DNA from: Actinomyces sp. oral taxon 171 str. F0337
GTDB lineage: Bacteria > Actinomycetota > Actinomycetes > Actinomycetales > Actinomycetaceae
Assembly: GCF_005696555.1 (NCBI RefSeq)
Contig: NZ_CP040005.1
Coordinates: 2,294,001 to 2,358,000, forward strand
DNA length: 64,000 bases
Reading direction: 5' to 3'
Below, piece by piece: positions 53,001-60,323 of this stretch (position 1 is the first letter of the stretch; each line of letters begins with the position of its first letter). A program made the translations under genes and the position numbers. The notes beneath the pieces were generated by a model. That model saw nothing but the letters and a program-made list of their open reading frames with translations. It did not search any database and had not been told where the DNA came from.

Positions 53001-54181
53001 GAGGCGAGGCGCCACACGGCCCGCATCAGTCCGAGAACGACGAACCAGGTCAGCAGCAGGCCGATGGGCCGGGTTGAGAAGGCCGCCCAGTTGGTGAGCT
53101 GGGCAGTGCGCCGAGCCCGGAAGGACCTCTCCGGGTCAGGTTCCGGGAGCCTGACCGCGATGGCCTCAGCATCGGTGCGGGGCGGCGCGCTGGAGGAGTG
53201 AGAGACGGGTGCGGGGCGTCGAAGCCCCTGGTAGGAGGCCCGTCGGTGGCGGATGACGGCGGTGGGTTCGACGATGACGCGGTATCCGGCCAGGCGCGCG
53301 GCGCGCGAGAACTCCAAACCGTCACCGAAGGGGCCGAGCCACGGGGCGATGCCGCCGATCTCCTCCCACACCGCCCGGTCGACGAGGGCACCGGCCGTTC
53401 CCACGGCCAGAACATCGCTGCGGTCGTCGTGCTGCCCCTGGTCGACCTCGCCGGGGACGATGTCGTTGGCGCGACGGGCCGAGGCAGTGGCGCGCAGCCC
53501 GACCTCCAGGAGCAGCTCGGGGTTGTCCCAGCCCACCTGCTTGGGCCCGACGACTCCCACGGAGCGCGCATTGGTCGCGGCGGTCAGGAGCCGCTCGAGG
53601 CAGTCCTGAGCAGGAGCGGAGTCATCATGGAGCAGCCAGAACCACACCTGGTGCTCCGGCATCTCCGGGGTGGCCTCGGTGGGGGCCACGAGCCGCTGCT
53701 CGTAGGCGGTGATCGGTGAGAGCGCTCCGGTGGGACCGGTGATGGGACCGGAGCCTGACAGCAGAAGGTCACGCACCGAGGTGCGCGGCCCGCCCGAGGT
53801 GGCTTCGCTGTCCGAGCCCTCTGCGCCGTCAACGGTCTCCGGGCTGCGGCGTCTGCGGTTGCCCGCGGCGACGAGCCCGGCGTAGGCGGTCAGCCCCCGG
53901 GAGACGGCGTCCCCGAAGCTCTTGGCCTCCCTGACCCTGACGACACGCACCGCAGTGACGGCATCCAGCCCCGTTGTCTCAACAAGCTCCTCGATCGGGG
54001 TCCCGTCTCCCAGCCCGTTGGCTCTCGAGGCGACATCGACGACGAGGACGACGTCAGGCGCACAGGTCTGTGAGGCGATCGCGGAAAGTGTCTGCGCCAG
54101 AAACGGGCTCGCCCCGGCCGACACGACGACGGCCAGGGCTCCTACCCGACTGGCTCCCTGTGTGGAGCCGGCGCGGGTCAT
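50069..54181 (-). CDS. Large GT2 glycosyltransferase fused to polytopic membrane domain
   Basis: About 1370 residues. An N-terminal GT-A family-2 domain (GALAVVVSAGASPFLAQTLS; FWLLHDDSAPAQDCLERLL with Asp-Asp as nucleotide/metal site; SVGVVGPKQVGWDNPELLLE; EFSRAARLAGYRVIVEPTAV) covers roughly 1-320. Some 12-14 membrane segments follow, interrupted near 665-800 by an acidic low-complexity loop (DRGEDEEAGRAASALATARE), and a periplasmic C-terminal domain of about 350 residues ends with a last membrane segment. Such fusions sit beside whiB in Streptomyces and mycobacteria and are thought to build an envelope polysaccharide. ATG 54181 overlaps the whiB stop; no separate ribosome binding site. Donor and product unknown. 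Confidence 0.9.
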   Translation of the reverse strand: MTRAGSTQGASRVGALAVVVSAGASPFLAQTLSAIASQTCAPDVVLVVDVASRANGLGDGTPIEELVETTGLDAVTAVRVVRVREAKSFGDAVSRGLTAYAGLVAAGNRRRRSPETVDGAEGSDSEATSGGPRTSVRDLLLSGSGPITGPTGALSPITAYEQRLVAPTEATPEMPEHQVWFWLLHDDSAPAQDCLERLLTAATNARSVGVVGPKQVGWDNPELLLEVGLRATASARRANDIVPGEVDQGQHDDRSDVLAVGTAGALVDRAVWEEIGGIAPWLGPFGDGLEFSRAARLAGYRVIVEPTAVIRHRRASYQGLRRPAPVSHSSSAPPRTDAEAIAVRLPEPDPERSFRARRTAQLTNWAAFSTRPIGLLLTWFVVLGLMRAVWRLASKAPALAGDELGAALAVAGRGRRVRAARRRLARHTSVPASALGRLYATPAEIRGVRRDRTRQERERRARAAAPSELELRELAALARSRRRTLSAVMVLVLALSTYGLSRLLLTRSITGGALPLFSGGWRQMWDTAWSTWIATADGYPGGVTPLLAILAGLAALGRLVGLEAGVLISALVLLAVPLAALGAWFAAGTMTRKVVLRAWAALVWALAPSLLLALGQGRLGALLVHLVLPWALLALARAVGADRRDLVLSGLVGAHLLTDEERAELDRFSTEKVTDLAHLDEGTQAASSVQGDTGSSQEGGTEKTPAPDDASAGAAADPSTTSVTASTDAEAATSDDGARDRGEDEEAGRAASALATAREVLDSLNAPDPAAPETEVDLPPTEKYGYGSATAAAVAGLLLSVVVAAVPATAAVLAVIILLLSVTMRRGFKLILTLVPMVVTAAPAWWGAWRLGQRAGWAEGVRLLLTDIGLPISVPAPSSLDLLAGSPVDMDALVSSGALSALLRALLMLVPVLGVVGLFISRRVRVARTGILLALGGLVLGGLCLRTPTGLGPDVAGDGLTPVNGWAGAGLSLALSGFLTAALTAGETIWTLIGQRVGSGRRALERRSREDTDATCAKDSVSSASSAETGPTVKRAGSRRLRTVFTTAACLVLLAPVVLGAVWSYQAHRGSNPQVLALHSTPQQIPLIAEQFQGSGAAGRVLRLTSTPQGLQATIWRGPGTQISDVLPGAVNIEARTRAAAALADPGLKPTKDGQRTGRSSTSAAQALVLEDPADAELAQIVTRATAGQDKGAADALAAHGIAVVLLDHKEGDTVTAEARVGLASTPGLEQLAQTTSGNSWRVTSSAHPDSARLSLVDADGEVAPVTSTGTRSGTRTRIPAGTGTRTLVMVERADAGWSATLDGRRLEATTVPARDGSWKQGFTVGSEGGQLVVTHTRKSTAAATYTIWAVWALTLVAALPLRRGKEMAS

Positions 54182-54498
54182 ACTGCGCGACGCTTGAGCT
54201 TGCGCCGCTCGCGCTCCGACATACCGCCCCAGATACCGAAGCGCTCGTCGTTGGCGAGGGCGTACTCGAGGCACTCCTCACGAACCTCGCAAGTCGCACA
54301 GACTCGCTTGGCCTCACGTGTGGAACCACCCTTCTCCGGGAAGAACGCCTCTGGGTCCGTCTGAGCGCACAGTGCGCGCTCCTGCCACGCCAGAGGACCT
54401 TCATCGACGTCGTCACCACCACCGAAGAGGAGCGACAGGACTTCTGCGTCAGGCTCCTCCGGCTGCTTGAGCGGGCCGTCGCCGAGGATGTTCCACAT
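54178..54498 (-). CDS. whiB: WhiB-family Fe-S transcription regulator
   Basis: A 106-residue WhiB-like protein. The four cluster-binding cysteines are Cys44, Cys67, Cys70 and Cys76 (ALCAQTDPEAFFPEKGGS; RVCATCEVREECLEYAL). The GIWGG turn is at 88-92 and a basic C-terminus RERRKLKRRAV follows. Sequence and neighbourhood match WhiB of Streptomyces and WhiB2/WhmD of mycobacteria, a cell-division regulator acting with WhiA. GAAGGGAGG lies 5 nt before ATG 54498. The stop overlaps the large glycosyltransferase gene, so the regulator heads the envelope operon. Confidence 0.95.
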   Translation of the reverse strand: MWNILGDGPLKQPEEPDAEVLSLLFGGGDDVDEGPLAWQERALCAQTDPEAFFPEKGGSTREAKRVCATCEVREECLEYALANDERFGIWGGMSERERRKLKRRAV

Positions 54499-54527
54499 GT
54501 CGGCCTCCCTTCGATCCGAGCTTCTTG

Positions 54528-54556
54528 TCAGTAAGAATTACATGCGTGTGAGACAA
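54528..54556 (-). promoter_or_regulatory. Candidate whiB promoter
   Basis: Minus strand TTGTCT (54556-54551), 17-bp spacer, TACTGA (54533-54528), 30 bp before the whiB start. The match is moderate. Confidence 0.35.
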
Positions 54557-54607
54557 GGCCAGTCAAGCCGGCCAGGGAAAGTTCATCCTCTCGTGACCGT
54601 TGACATC

Positions 54608-54629
54608 ATTCCTTGATATATCAAGGAAT
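54608..54629. promoter_or_regulatory. Perfect 22-bp palindrome upstream of whiB
   Basis: The half-site ATTCCTTGATA is followed directly by its exact reverse complement. It lies in the 328-bp divergent region between whiB and the TIGR03089 gene, 110 bp before the whiB start, and a TTGACA (54600-54605) abuts its left edge. The surrounding 54530-54790 is unusually AT-rich for this genome and shows no credible gene. The symmetry and position suggest a repressor or activator operator. Confidence 0.6.
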
Positions 54630-54826
54630 AACCCCATCTGGTTGCCACCATATGTTGGCTTCCTACAAATCCCCTGAGAGCCTCCCGCAGCCTGGCTGAC
54701 AGCAGGAATGCGCGTGGCGTTTCAGAGAATTTCAGGGTTCCTGACGCACGTTTCCATATTGCCCCAACCGACTGGACGTTACCAGGGAGATTCCTGAAAG
54801 TCAGTAGATCTGCTTCAATCGGAGTC

Positions 54827-55642
54827 ATGTACGACCCCCTGCTGCCGCTGCTTCCCGGCCCTCAAGACGCCGACAGACCGTGGCTTATTTGTTATGGAAT
54901 CGATGAGCGAGTCGAGTTGACGGGACACGTCCTGTCCATGTGGCTGGCAAAGATCGCGGGATTGATCACATCGGAGTCCACACAGGGTGATGGAGTCCAC
55001 GTCGGTCTCCCTCCGCACTGGCGGACCGTCGCCTGGACGTGCGGTGCGTGGTTGGCGGGCCGGGGCGTGCTCCTGGGGGATGAGGAGGAGATCGCTACCG
55101 CCGGCCTAACCCCTGAGCTGAGTGTGGCCTTCACCGCGGAGCGCCTCTGCGATGAGGCAGAGGTTCAGGTGCTGGTTCCTCCTGCCTCGCTGGCACTGCG
55201 CTGGCCGGGCGAGCTTCCCGCCCTCGCACTCGACGGCGCCGCCGACCTCATGCACTATCCCGACCACTTCACACCGGTGAGCGCCGCTGCCGACCTGACG
55301 TGCCTCAGTGACCTCACCACTGATCCCGCAGCACCGACGACTCAGGGCGGACCCGCCGGCACCATCCCGCCAGACGCACGGCCCGCCACCCTGACGCGTG
55401 CCGAGCTGGTGTCCCGTGTCGAGGCGGCAGCCGGAACCGCGGGGGCTGAGAGCCGCTCCACCTCACGTGCCGTCCTGGTGCGCTGTCCTGGCACGGCCCA
55501 GGCGCTCCAGGAGGTGCTGGTCGCCTGGCGAACAGGACGCACAGCGGTGCTTCTCACCCCCGAGGCCGGTGACGACATCGCCGCAGCCGCCGTCCGGCAG
55601 GAGGGCATCACCGAGGGGACTGACCGTACTCAGTCCCGCTGA
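54827..55642 (+). CDS. TIGR03089 family protein
   Basis: A 271-residue protein of the actinobacterial TIGR03089 family, which resembles the N-terminal part of acyl-adenylate-forming enzymes without the catalytic half: PWLICYGIDERVELTGHVLS, WLAKIAGLITSE, HWRTVAWTCGAWLAGRGVLL, and a later LVRCPGTAQALQEVLVAWRT. No AMP-binding P-loop of the STGTTGxPKG type is seen, so it is probably non-catalytic. Start ATG 54827 has GGAG only 2 nt upstream, an unusually short spacing. It converges with manA, 9 bp away. Confidence 0.85.
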   Translation: MYDPLLPLLPGPQDADRPWLICYGIDERVELTGHVLSMWLAKIAGLITSESTQGDGVHVGLPPHWRTVAWTCGAWLAGRGVLLGDEEEIATAGLTPELSVAFTAERLCDEAEVQVLVPPASLALRWPGELPALALDGAADLMHYPDHFTPVSAAADLTCLSDLTTDPAAPTTQGGPAGTIPPDARPATLTRAELVSRVEAAAGTAGAESRSTSRAVLVRCPGTAQALQEVLVAWRTGRTAVLLTPEAGDDIAAAAVRQEGITEGTDRTQSR

Positions 55643-55651
55643 GCGCGCAGG

Positions 55652-56842
55652 TCAGGGAACGTCGGCCTGGACGAGGGTGCCCTCCCCCTCAACGGACAGG
55701 CTGCGCTCGTCGGCACCGACGAACACGGCCTCGCCCTGGGCGAGCGTCTGCGAGTCGGCCTGTGTCACCAGCGTCATGGCGCCCTCGACGGCCAGGAGGA
55801 TGCGCGGGCCCCGTCCGGGGACCGGCAGGCGCCCGTCGGCGGCCACCACGGTAGTGACCATGAGCTCGAAGTCATCCACCGGCGCGTAGTAGGCACGGGT
55901 GGCACGAGAGAGGTACTCGGGGGCAGGGCGCACCGGCGGCGCCGCCACGTAGTCGACACACGCCAGCATCTCGGGGACATCGATGTGCTTGGCGGTCAGT
56001 CCGGCGCGCAGCACGTTGTCGGAGGAGGCCATGACCTCCACACCCAGACCGGAGATGTAGGCGTGAACGCTTCCCGCAGGCACGAACAGCGCTTCACCGG
56101 CCTGCAGGGTGACGGGGTTGAGCAGGAGCGCGGCAGCGATGCCGGGATCCCCGGGGAAGGTGCCCGCCATCTTCACGACGTTGGAGTCCACCCGAAGCGA
56201 CGGGGACGTGCCGGCCTCGAACCTGGCTGCGATCTCAGTGACGAGGGCGTCGATCTCCTGAGGACTCGGACGCGTGGCGGCTGAGACGACGTCGGAGAAG
56301 ACCTGCCGGATGCCGTAACGGGTGGGGTTGAGCCGCAGGGTGCGGCGCATGCGTCGGGCCAGGGGGCTGTCCAGACCGGCCAGGACCTCGACGGCCCGGC
56401 GCGGGGCCCGGAAGCCGGCGACGGCCTGGAACCGCGTGAGTGCCAGAACCATCTCCGGCTTGTGGTTCGCGTCCTTGTAGTTGCGGGAGGGGTGGTCCAG
56501 TGCGATGCCGGCCTCATCCTCCAGGGCATAGCCCTCGACGGCCTGAGCCTGACTGGGGTGGACCTGGAGGGACAGGGGCTGCTCAGGTGCGATGAGCTTG
56601 AGGAGGAAGGGCAGACGACGCCCGAAGCGCCAGATGATGTCCTCGCCCAGGAGACGCTCCGGCTCGGCGTCAATGAGGTCGGACAGGACAGCGCCTTCGG
56701 CGACCCGTGCGGGGCCGGCCGGGTGGGAGCCGTACCAGGCCTCAGCCCAGGGGGCACCGTCGTCGGCCCTGCCCAGGAGGGCGGGAATGGCGGAGGTCGA
56801 CCCCCAGGCGTACTGCTGGCGCGCTGGCTCAAGTCGTCTCAT
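55652..56842 (-). CDS. manA: Mannose-6-phosphate isomerase, class I
   Basis: Interconverts fructose-6-phosphate and mannose-6-phosphate, feeding GDP-mannose for cell-wall glycans. The 396-residue cupin-type enzyme has the N-terminal QQYAWGS, the zinc-site residues in QPLSLQVHPSQ, HKPEMVLAL and AGSVHAYISGLGVEVMASSD with the type-I signature NVLRAGLTAKHID. Start ATG 56842 has AGGG 4 nt upstream. It lies 67 bp downstream of rmlC, separated by two copies of a palindrome, and is a usual member of the whiB neighbourhood. Confidence 0.96.
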   Translation of the reverse strand: MRRLEPARQQYAWGSTSAIPALLGRADDGAPWAEAWYGSHPAGPARVAEGAVLSDLIDAEPERLLGEDIIWRFGRRLPFLLKLIAPEQPLSLQVHPSQAQAVEGYALEDEAGIALDHPSRNYKDANHKPEMVLALTRFQAVAGFRAPRRAVEVLAGLDSPLARRMRRTLRLNPTRYGIRQVFSDVVSAATRPSPQEIDALVTEIAARFEAGTSPSLRVDSNVVKMAGTFPGDPGIAAALLLNPVTLQAGEALFVPAGSVHAYISGLGVEVMASSDNVLRAGLTAKHIDVPEMLACVDYVAAPPVRPAPEYLSRATRAYYAPVDDFELMVTTVVAADGRLPVPGRGPRILLAVEGAMTLVTQADSQTLAQGEAVFVGADERSLSVEGEGTLVQADVP

Positions 56843-56849
56843 AGCGCCC

Positions 56850-56902
56850 TACCGTACCGGTACGCAGGCACGTCCTAGGCCCCGTTACCGTACCGGTACG
56901 GT
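56850..56902. promoter_or_regulatory. Tandem palindromic operators between rmlC and manA
   Basis: TACCGTACCGGTACG occurs twice (56850-56864 and 56886-56900), centres 36 bp apart. The core CGTACCGGTACG is a perfect palindrome with a central CG; in the second copy the symmetry extends to the 16-mer ACCGTACCGGTACGGT. The first copy sits just before the manA ribosome binding site. A central-CG palindrome is typical of LacI-family operators, but no such regulator is in the window. Confidence 0.65.
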
Positions 56903-56909
56903 GTGCCTC

Positions 56910-57491
56910 CTAAGCCTTGGCCCCGGGAGCCGGGAAAGGGGTGACGTCGGCCAGGCGGGGGTGCGCCTTGTCCTTGTCGGAGAGGATGGCCTCACTCAGC
57001 GCAATCGGCCAGGGCACGTTTGCCGTCTCATCGGCCAGGTTGAGGAAGGTGTACTGGGCATCGGCCGACCAGTGGTCGTTGACCAGGTAGGTGTAGGCGG
57101 TGTTGGGCTCCAGCGTCTGATAGGCGTTGCCCACGCCCCGCGGCACGAACACCGCCACCGACGGGTCGATCTCGCAGGTGTAGACGGCCCCGAAGGAGGA
57201 CCCCTCACGCAGGTCCACCCAGGCGCCGAAGACGCGGCCGGTGGCCACCGAGACGAACTTGTCCCAGGGCTCGGCGTGGATGCCCCGGGTGACCCCGACC
57301 TCGTTGTTGAAGGAGATGTTGTTCTGAACCGGTCCGAAGTCGGGCAGCCCCAGGGCCAGCATCTTCTCCCTCTGCCAGTTCTCCTTGAACCAGCCTCGGT
57401 TGTCCCCATGAACAGTCAGGTCGATCCGCAGGAATCCCGGAATCGGCGTCTCCTCGATGGCGAGCGGCTTGCCCAGCTCGATCTGCCCCAT
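56910..57491 (-). CDS. rmlC: dTDP-4-dehydrorhamnose 3,5-epimerase family protein
   Basis: Third enzyme type of dTDP-L-rhamnose synthesis. The 193-residue cupin contains IPGFLRIDLTVHGDNRGWFK, FNNEVGVTRGIHAEPWDKFV with the catalytic-type His, VATGRVFGAWVDLREGSSFG and FVPRGVGNAYQTLEPNTAYT. In ordinary RmlC the last motif is GFAHGF, so an Asn replaces His here; this is the divergent actinobacterial subgroup. Start ATG 57491 (MGQIELGKPLAIEE) has AGAAGGGG 6 nt upstream; the longer frame covers the divergent rmlA promoter region. Epimerase activity is likely but not certain. Confidence 0.88.
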   Translation of the reverse strand: MGQIELGKPLAIEETPIPGFLRIDLTVHGDNRGWFKENWQREKMLALGLPDFGPVQNNISFNNEVGVTRGIHAEPWDKFVSVATGRVFGAWVDLREGSSFGAVYTCEIDPSVAVFVPRGVGNAYQTLEPNTAYTYLVNDHWSADAQYTFLNLADETANVPWPIALSEAILSDKDKAHPRLADVTPFPAPGAKA

Positions 57492-57694
57492 TGATGGCCC
57501 CTTCTGTGCACATAGGTCTCGGTCTCGGCGCCACCGCGTCGGCGAGGCGCCACTGAGGGAGTCTATCGGCGCCACCTGCCCGACACCCCGGAGACAAGGC
57601 CACAGGGGCCGAACGTGCCGGGAACCACGGACATGAGTTCCCGATCCACCCGATCCTGGCGCCATTCGGGGCCGGAATGGGCCATGCTTGGAGC

Positions 57695-58567
57695 ATGCGA
57701 GGAATCATTCTGGCCGGAGGCTCCGGCACACGACTCAACCCGATCACCCTGGGAACCTCCAAGCAGCTGGTGCCCGTCTACGACAAGCCGATGATCTACT
57801 ACCCGTTGAGCACCCTCATGCTCGCCGGGATCCAGGACGTCCTCATCATCACCACCCCCCATGACGCCCCCTCCTTCCACCGCCTCCTGGGTGACGGCTC
57901 CCAGCTCGGTGTCAACCTGTCCTACACGGTCCAGCAGGAGCCCAACGGCCTGGCCCAGGCCTTCGTCCTGGGTGCCGACTTCATCGGTGACGACAGCGCC
58001 GCCCTGGTCCTGGGCGACAACATCTTCTACGGCCCCGGCATGGGCACCCAGCTGCGCCGCCACACCAGTCCCGACGGCGGCGTCGTCTACGCCTACCAGG
58101 TCGCCGACCCCACGGCCTACGGCGTGGTCGAGTTCGACGAGAGCTTCAAGGCCATCTCCATCGAGGAGAAGCCGGCCCGCCCCCGCTCCAACTACGCCGT
58201 TCCCGGCCTGTACTTCTATGACAACGACGTCGTCGAGATCGCCAAGAACCTCAAGCCCTCCGCCCGCGGAGAGTACGAGATCACCGACGTCAATCGCACC
58301 TACCTGGAGGCCGGTCGGCTCACCGTCGAGGTCCTCCCCCGCGGCACCGCCTGGCTCGACACCGGCACCTTCGACTCCCTGGCCGACGCCACCAGCTTCA
58401 TCCGCACCGTCCAGCACCGTCAGGGCCTCAACATCGGCGCCCCCGAGGAGGTCGCCTGGCGCATGGGCTTCATCGATGACGAGGGCCTGCGCCAGCGCGC
58501 CGAGCCCCTGGTGAAGTCCGGGTACGGCGCCTACCTCCTGGGTCTGCTGGACCACCAGCAGTCCTGA
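57695..58567 (+). CDS. rmlA: Glucose-1-phosphate thymidylyltransferase
   Basis: First enzyme of dTDP-rhamnose synthesis: dTTP + glucose-1-phosphate to dTDP-glucose. The 290-residue protein has the nucleotidyltransferase signature [40 protein letters not shown], the Asp site [14 protein letters not shown], and [20 protein letters not shown]. Start ATG 57695 ([11 protein letters not shown]) matches homologues; GGAG is only 1 nt upstream. ATG 57677 six codons earlier has GGGG at a better distance and remains possible. It is divergent from rmlC across about 200 bp with no other feature I can support. Confidence 0.96.
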   Translation: MRGIILAGGSGTRLNPITLGTSKQLVPVYDKPMIYYPLSTLMLAGIQDVLIITTPHDAPSFHRLLGDGSQLGVNLSYTVQQEPNGLAQAFVLGADFIGDDSAALVLGDNIFYGPGMGTQLRRHTSPDGGVVYAYQVADPTAYGVVEFDESFKAISIEEKPARPRSNYAVPGLYFYDNDVVEIAKNLKPSARGEYEITDVNRTYLEAGRLTVEVLPRGTAWLDTGTFDSLADATSFIRTVQHRQGLNIGAPEEVAWRMGFIDDEGLRQRAEPLVKSGYGAYLLGLLDHQQS

Positions 58568-58615
58568 GGCTCCTCGCCGGAGCACCCGGCCCGTTCCTCT
58601 CCCCCTCATGCCTGT

Positions 58616-58651
58616 GTGGGCGGGTGGCGCCAGTTCGCGCCACCCGCCCAC
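58616..58651. terminator. Bidirectional terminator after rmlA
   Basis: Perfect 15-bp stem GTGGGCGGGTGGCGC / GCGCCACCCGCCCAC with a 6-nt loop, between convergent rmlA and the DUF2142 gene. Confidence 0.85.
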
Positions 58652-58717
58652 GACGTTCAACGGCGGCTCGACGGAGCAGGCCCGGGTGCGGGCTGTCCGG
58701 CAAGCACACGGACGGCT

Positions 58718-60268
58718 CTACGCGTGCTTCTCGGCCGTGCGCGTCAGCATCGCCATGGAGGTTCCCAGTGCCGCAGTAGCGAGGCATGTCGTGAGGAACC
58801 AGACCATCATGGGTGAGACCGGCGCACTCCACCACCACTCGATGTTCTTGTTGAGGTTGAGCTCCCACCGTTCATTGGCGCCCTGAACGAATCGCAGCAG
58901 CAGTGTATGCAGGGTGATCGTCTGGCACAGCGAGATGCAGACGGTGACCCAGACAGCCTGCGGAACTGTGAACCACGCATCTTCATCCTGATCGACGGCC
59001 AGCATGAGGAAGAAGGTGGGCGCCAGCAGCGGGAAGATGTACCGGGCCTGGTAGAGCTCGATGGTGTCCATGGCGCCGTTGGCGTAGAACAAGGCCGGAA
59101 GAAGGCACATCGACCCCACGAGGATCATCAAGGCGGTCCACTTGCGCCATCCCCCGCGGCGCAAGGAGATCGCCACGAAGGCACCGGCCGCCATAATGGT
59201 GAGCACGTAGGGGGCGCGAGCCCCCAGAGGAACATCGTGCCAGCCCGGGGTCCATGTGTGTCCCCAGAATCCGCCAAGATACTTCGGGGCGGTCTCGAGC
59301 CCAACGAGGAGCTTCTCGAAGAAAGGCTGCTTATCGGCGGATGTCGCGGGATCAGACGCCTCGAACACCCGCAGGAAGTAGGCGACCTTCGACACCTGGG
59401 ACGAGGCCATGAAGGTGACGCCCCCGAGGACGGCCACCCCGGCGAGGGCGCTCAGCCCTATCCATCCCCCTCGTTTCCACGGCACCACGAACAGCAGGGC
59501 GAGGCCGACGACGAGGAGGAAGAAGGCGGCGTCATATCGCGACGTCAAGCACATCACGGCGCCGATCACCGCGCAAAGCACCAGAGCGATACGACGACGC
59601 CCCTTCTGCTGCGTGGCCATGTACGTTGCCGAGGAGTAGGCCATCAACCCTGAGACGGCCCACGAGCTGGGATTGTTGGAGGCGATGAAGTAGACCCCCA
59701 TGGGGACCCACGACGCGACGATCGCACCGATGAATGGCCGCCTCAGCCCCTGCGGTGCGCAGAGGCCGACGGCTCCCAGAACAGCAACGGCGATCAGCAC
59801 ATTGACGCCGCGCATCACCAGAACCGAGGTCTGCACATCCTTGCCGACGAGGAGGTGATGGAAGTGGTAGTAGCCAATCGGGTAGGCGCCGTTGTCAAAG
59901 CGCTTGGACCACACCATATGAGAATCGTCGTACCCGAGCGCACATCCCGCTGACTTGTTCGACTGGAGGACGTAGCACCTCATCGACTCGTCCGCCACCG
60001 CGATCGGAACCCGGACAACCGGATCACCGTCGACAACGCTGGTCTGGCAGGACTCGCCCGATGGACGGGGGCACCAGATGCTGCCCAGGTGATAGTTGTC
60101 GTCCGGCGACGACTCCACCGGCGAGGACACCGCCCACCCGAGCCCGGTCAGCAGCATGAGAACGAGGAGGAGCCCACCAACCAGTGCCGGGCGCCGCGAC
60201 AGGAGCGCCCCGGCCTCTGAGCGGCCCGGGGACGGCAGTCGTAAGTACTTGGTGAGCACACGTCTCAT
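58718..60268 (-). CDS. DUF2142 family membrane protein
   Basis: A 516-residue protein with about 11 membrane segments. After the first (about 30-50) comes a conserved outer loop with SSPVESSPDDNYHLGSIWCP, SMRCYVLQSNKSAGCALGYD and RFDNGAYPIGYYHFHHLLVG, the DUF2142 pattern. The fold is that of GT-C-type proteins, and the Asp-Asp pair in the first loop is where GT-C enzymes bind a polyprenyl-linked donor; transferase activity is inference. Start ATG 60268 has GGAG 6 nt upstream. It lies 55 bp after rmlD on the same strand. Confidence 0.88.
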   Translation of the reverse strand: MRRVLTKYLRLPSPGRSEAGALLSRRPALVGGLLLVLMLLTGLGWAVSSPVESSPDDNYHLGSIWCPRPSGESCQTSVVDGDPVVRVPIAVADESMRCYVLQSNKSAGCALGYDDSHMVWSKRFDNGAYPIGYYHFHHLLVGKDVQTSVLVMRGVNVLIAVAVLGAVGLCAPQGLRRPFIGAIVASWVPMGVYFIASNNPSSWAVSGLMAYSSATYMATQQKGRRRIALVLCAVIGAVMCLTSRYDAAFFLLVVGLALLFVVPWKRGGWIGLSALAGVAVLGGVTFMASSQVSKVAYFLRVFEASDPATSADKQPFFEKLLVGLETAPKYLGGFWGHTWTPGWHDVPLGARAPYVLTIMAAGAFVAISLRRGGWRKWTALMILVGSMCLLPALFYANGAMDTIELYQARYIFPLLAPTFFLMLAVDQDEDAWFTVPQAVWVTVCISLCQTITLHTLLLRFVQGANERWELNLNKNIEWWWSAPVSPMMVWFLTTCLATAALGTSMAMLTRTAEKHA

Positions 60269-60323
60269 GCTGGTCTCCGACGGAAAACAGGGAATCAGGG
60301 AGTTCAATCCGGTCGGATTCAAC

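Noticed and set aside
54583..54828. An 81-codon minus-strand frame in the whiB/TIGR03089 gap
   Set aside because: It spans the palindrome and overlaps the start of the TIGR03089 gene, has no ribosome binding site and no recognisable motif; better read as regulatory DNA.
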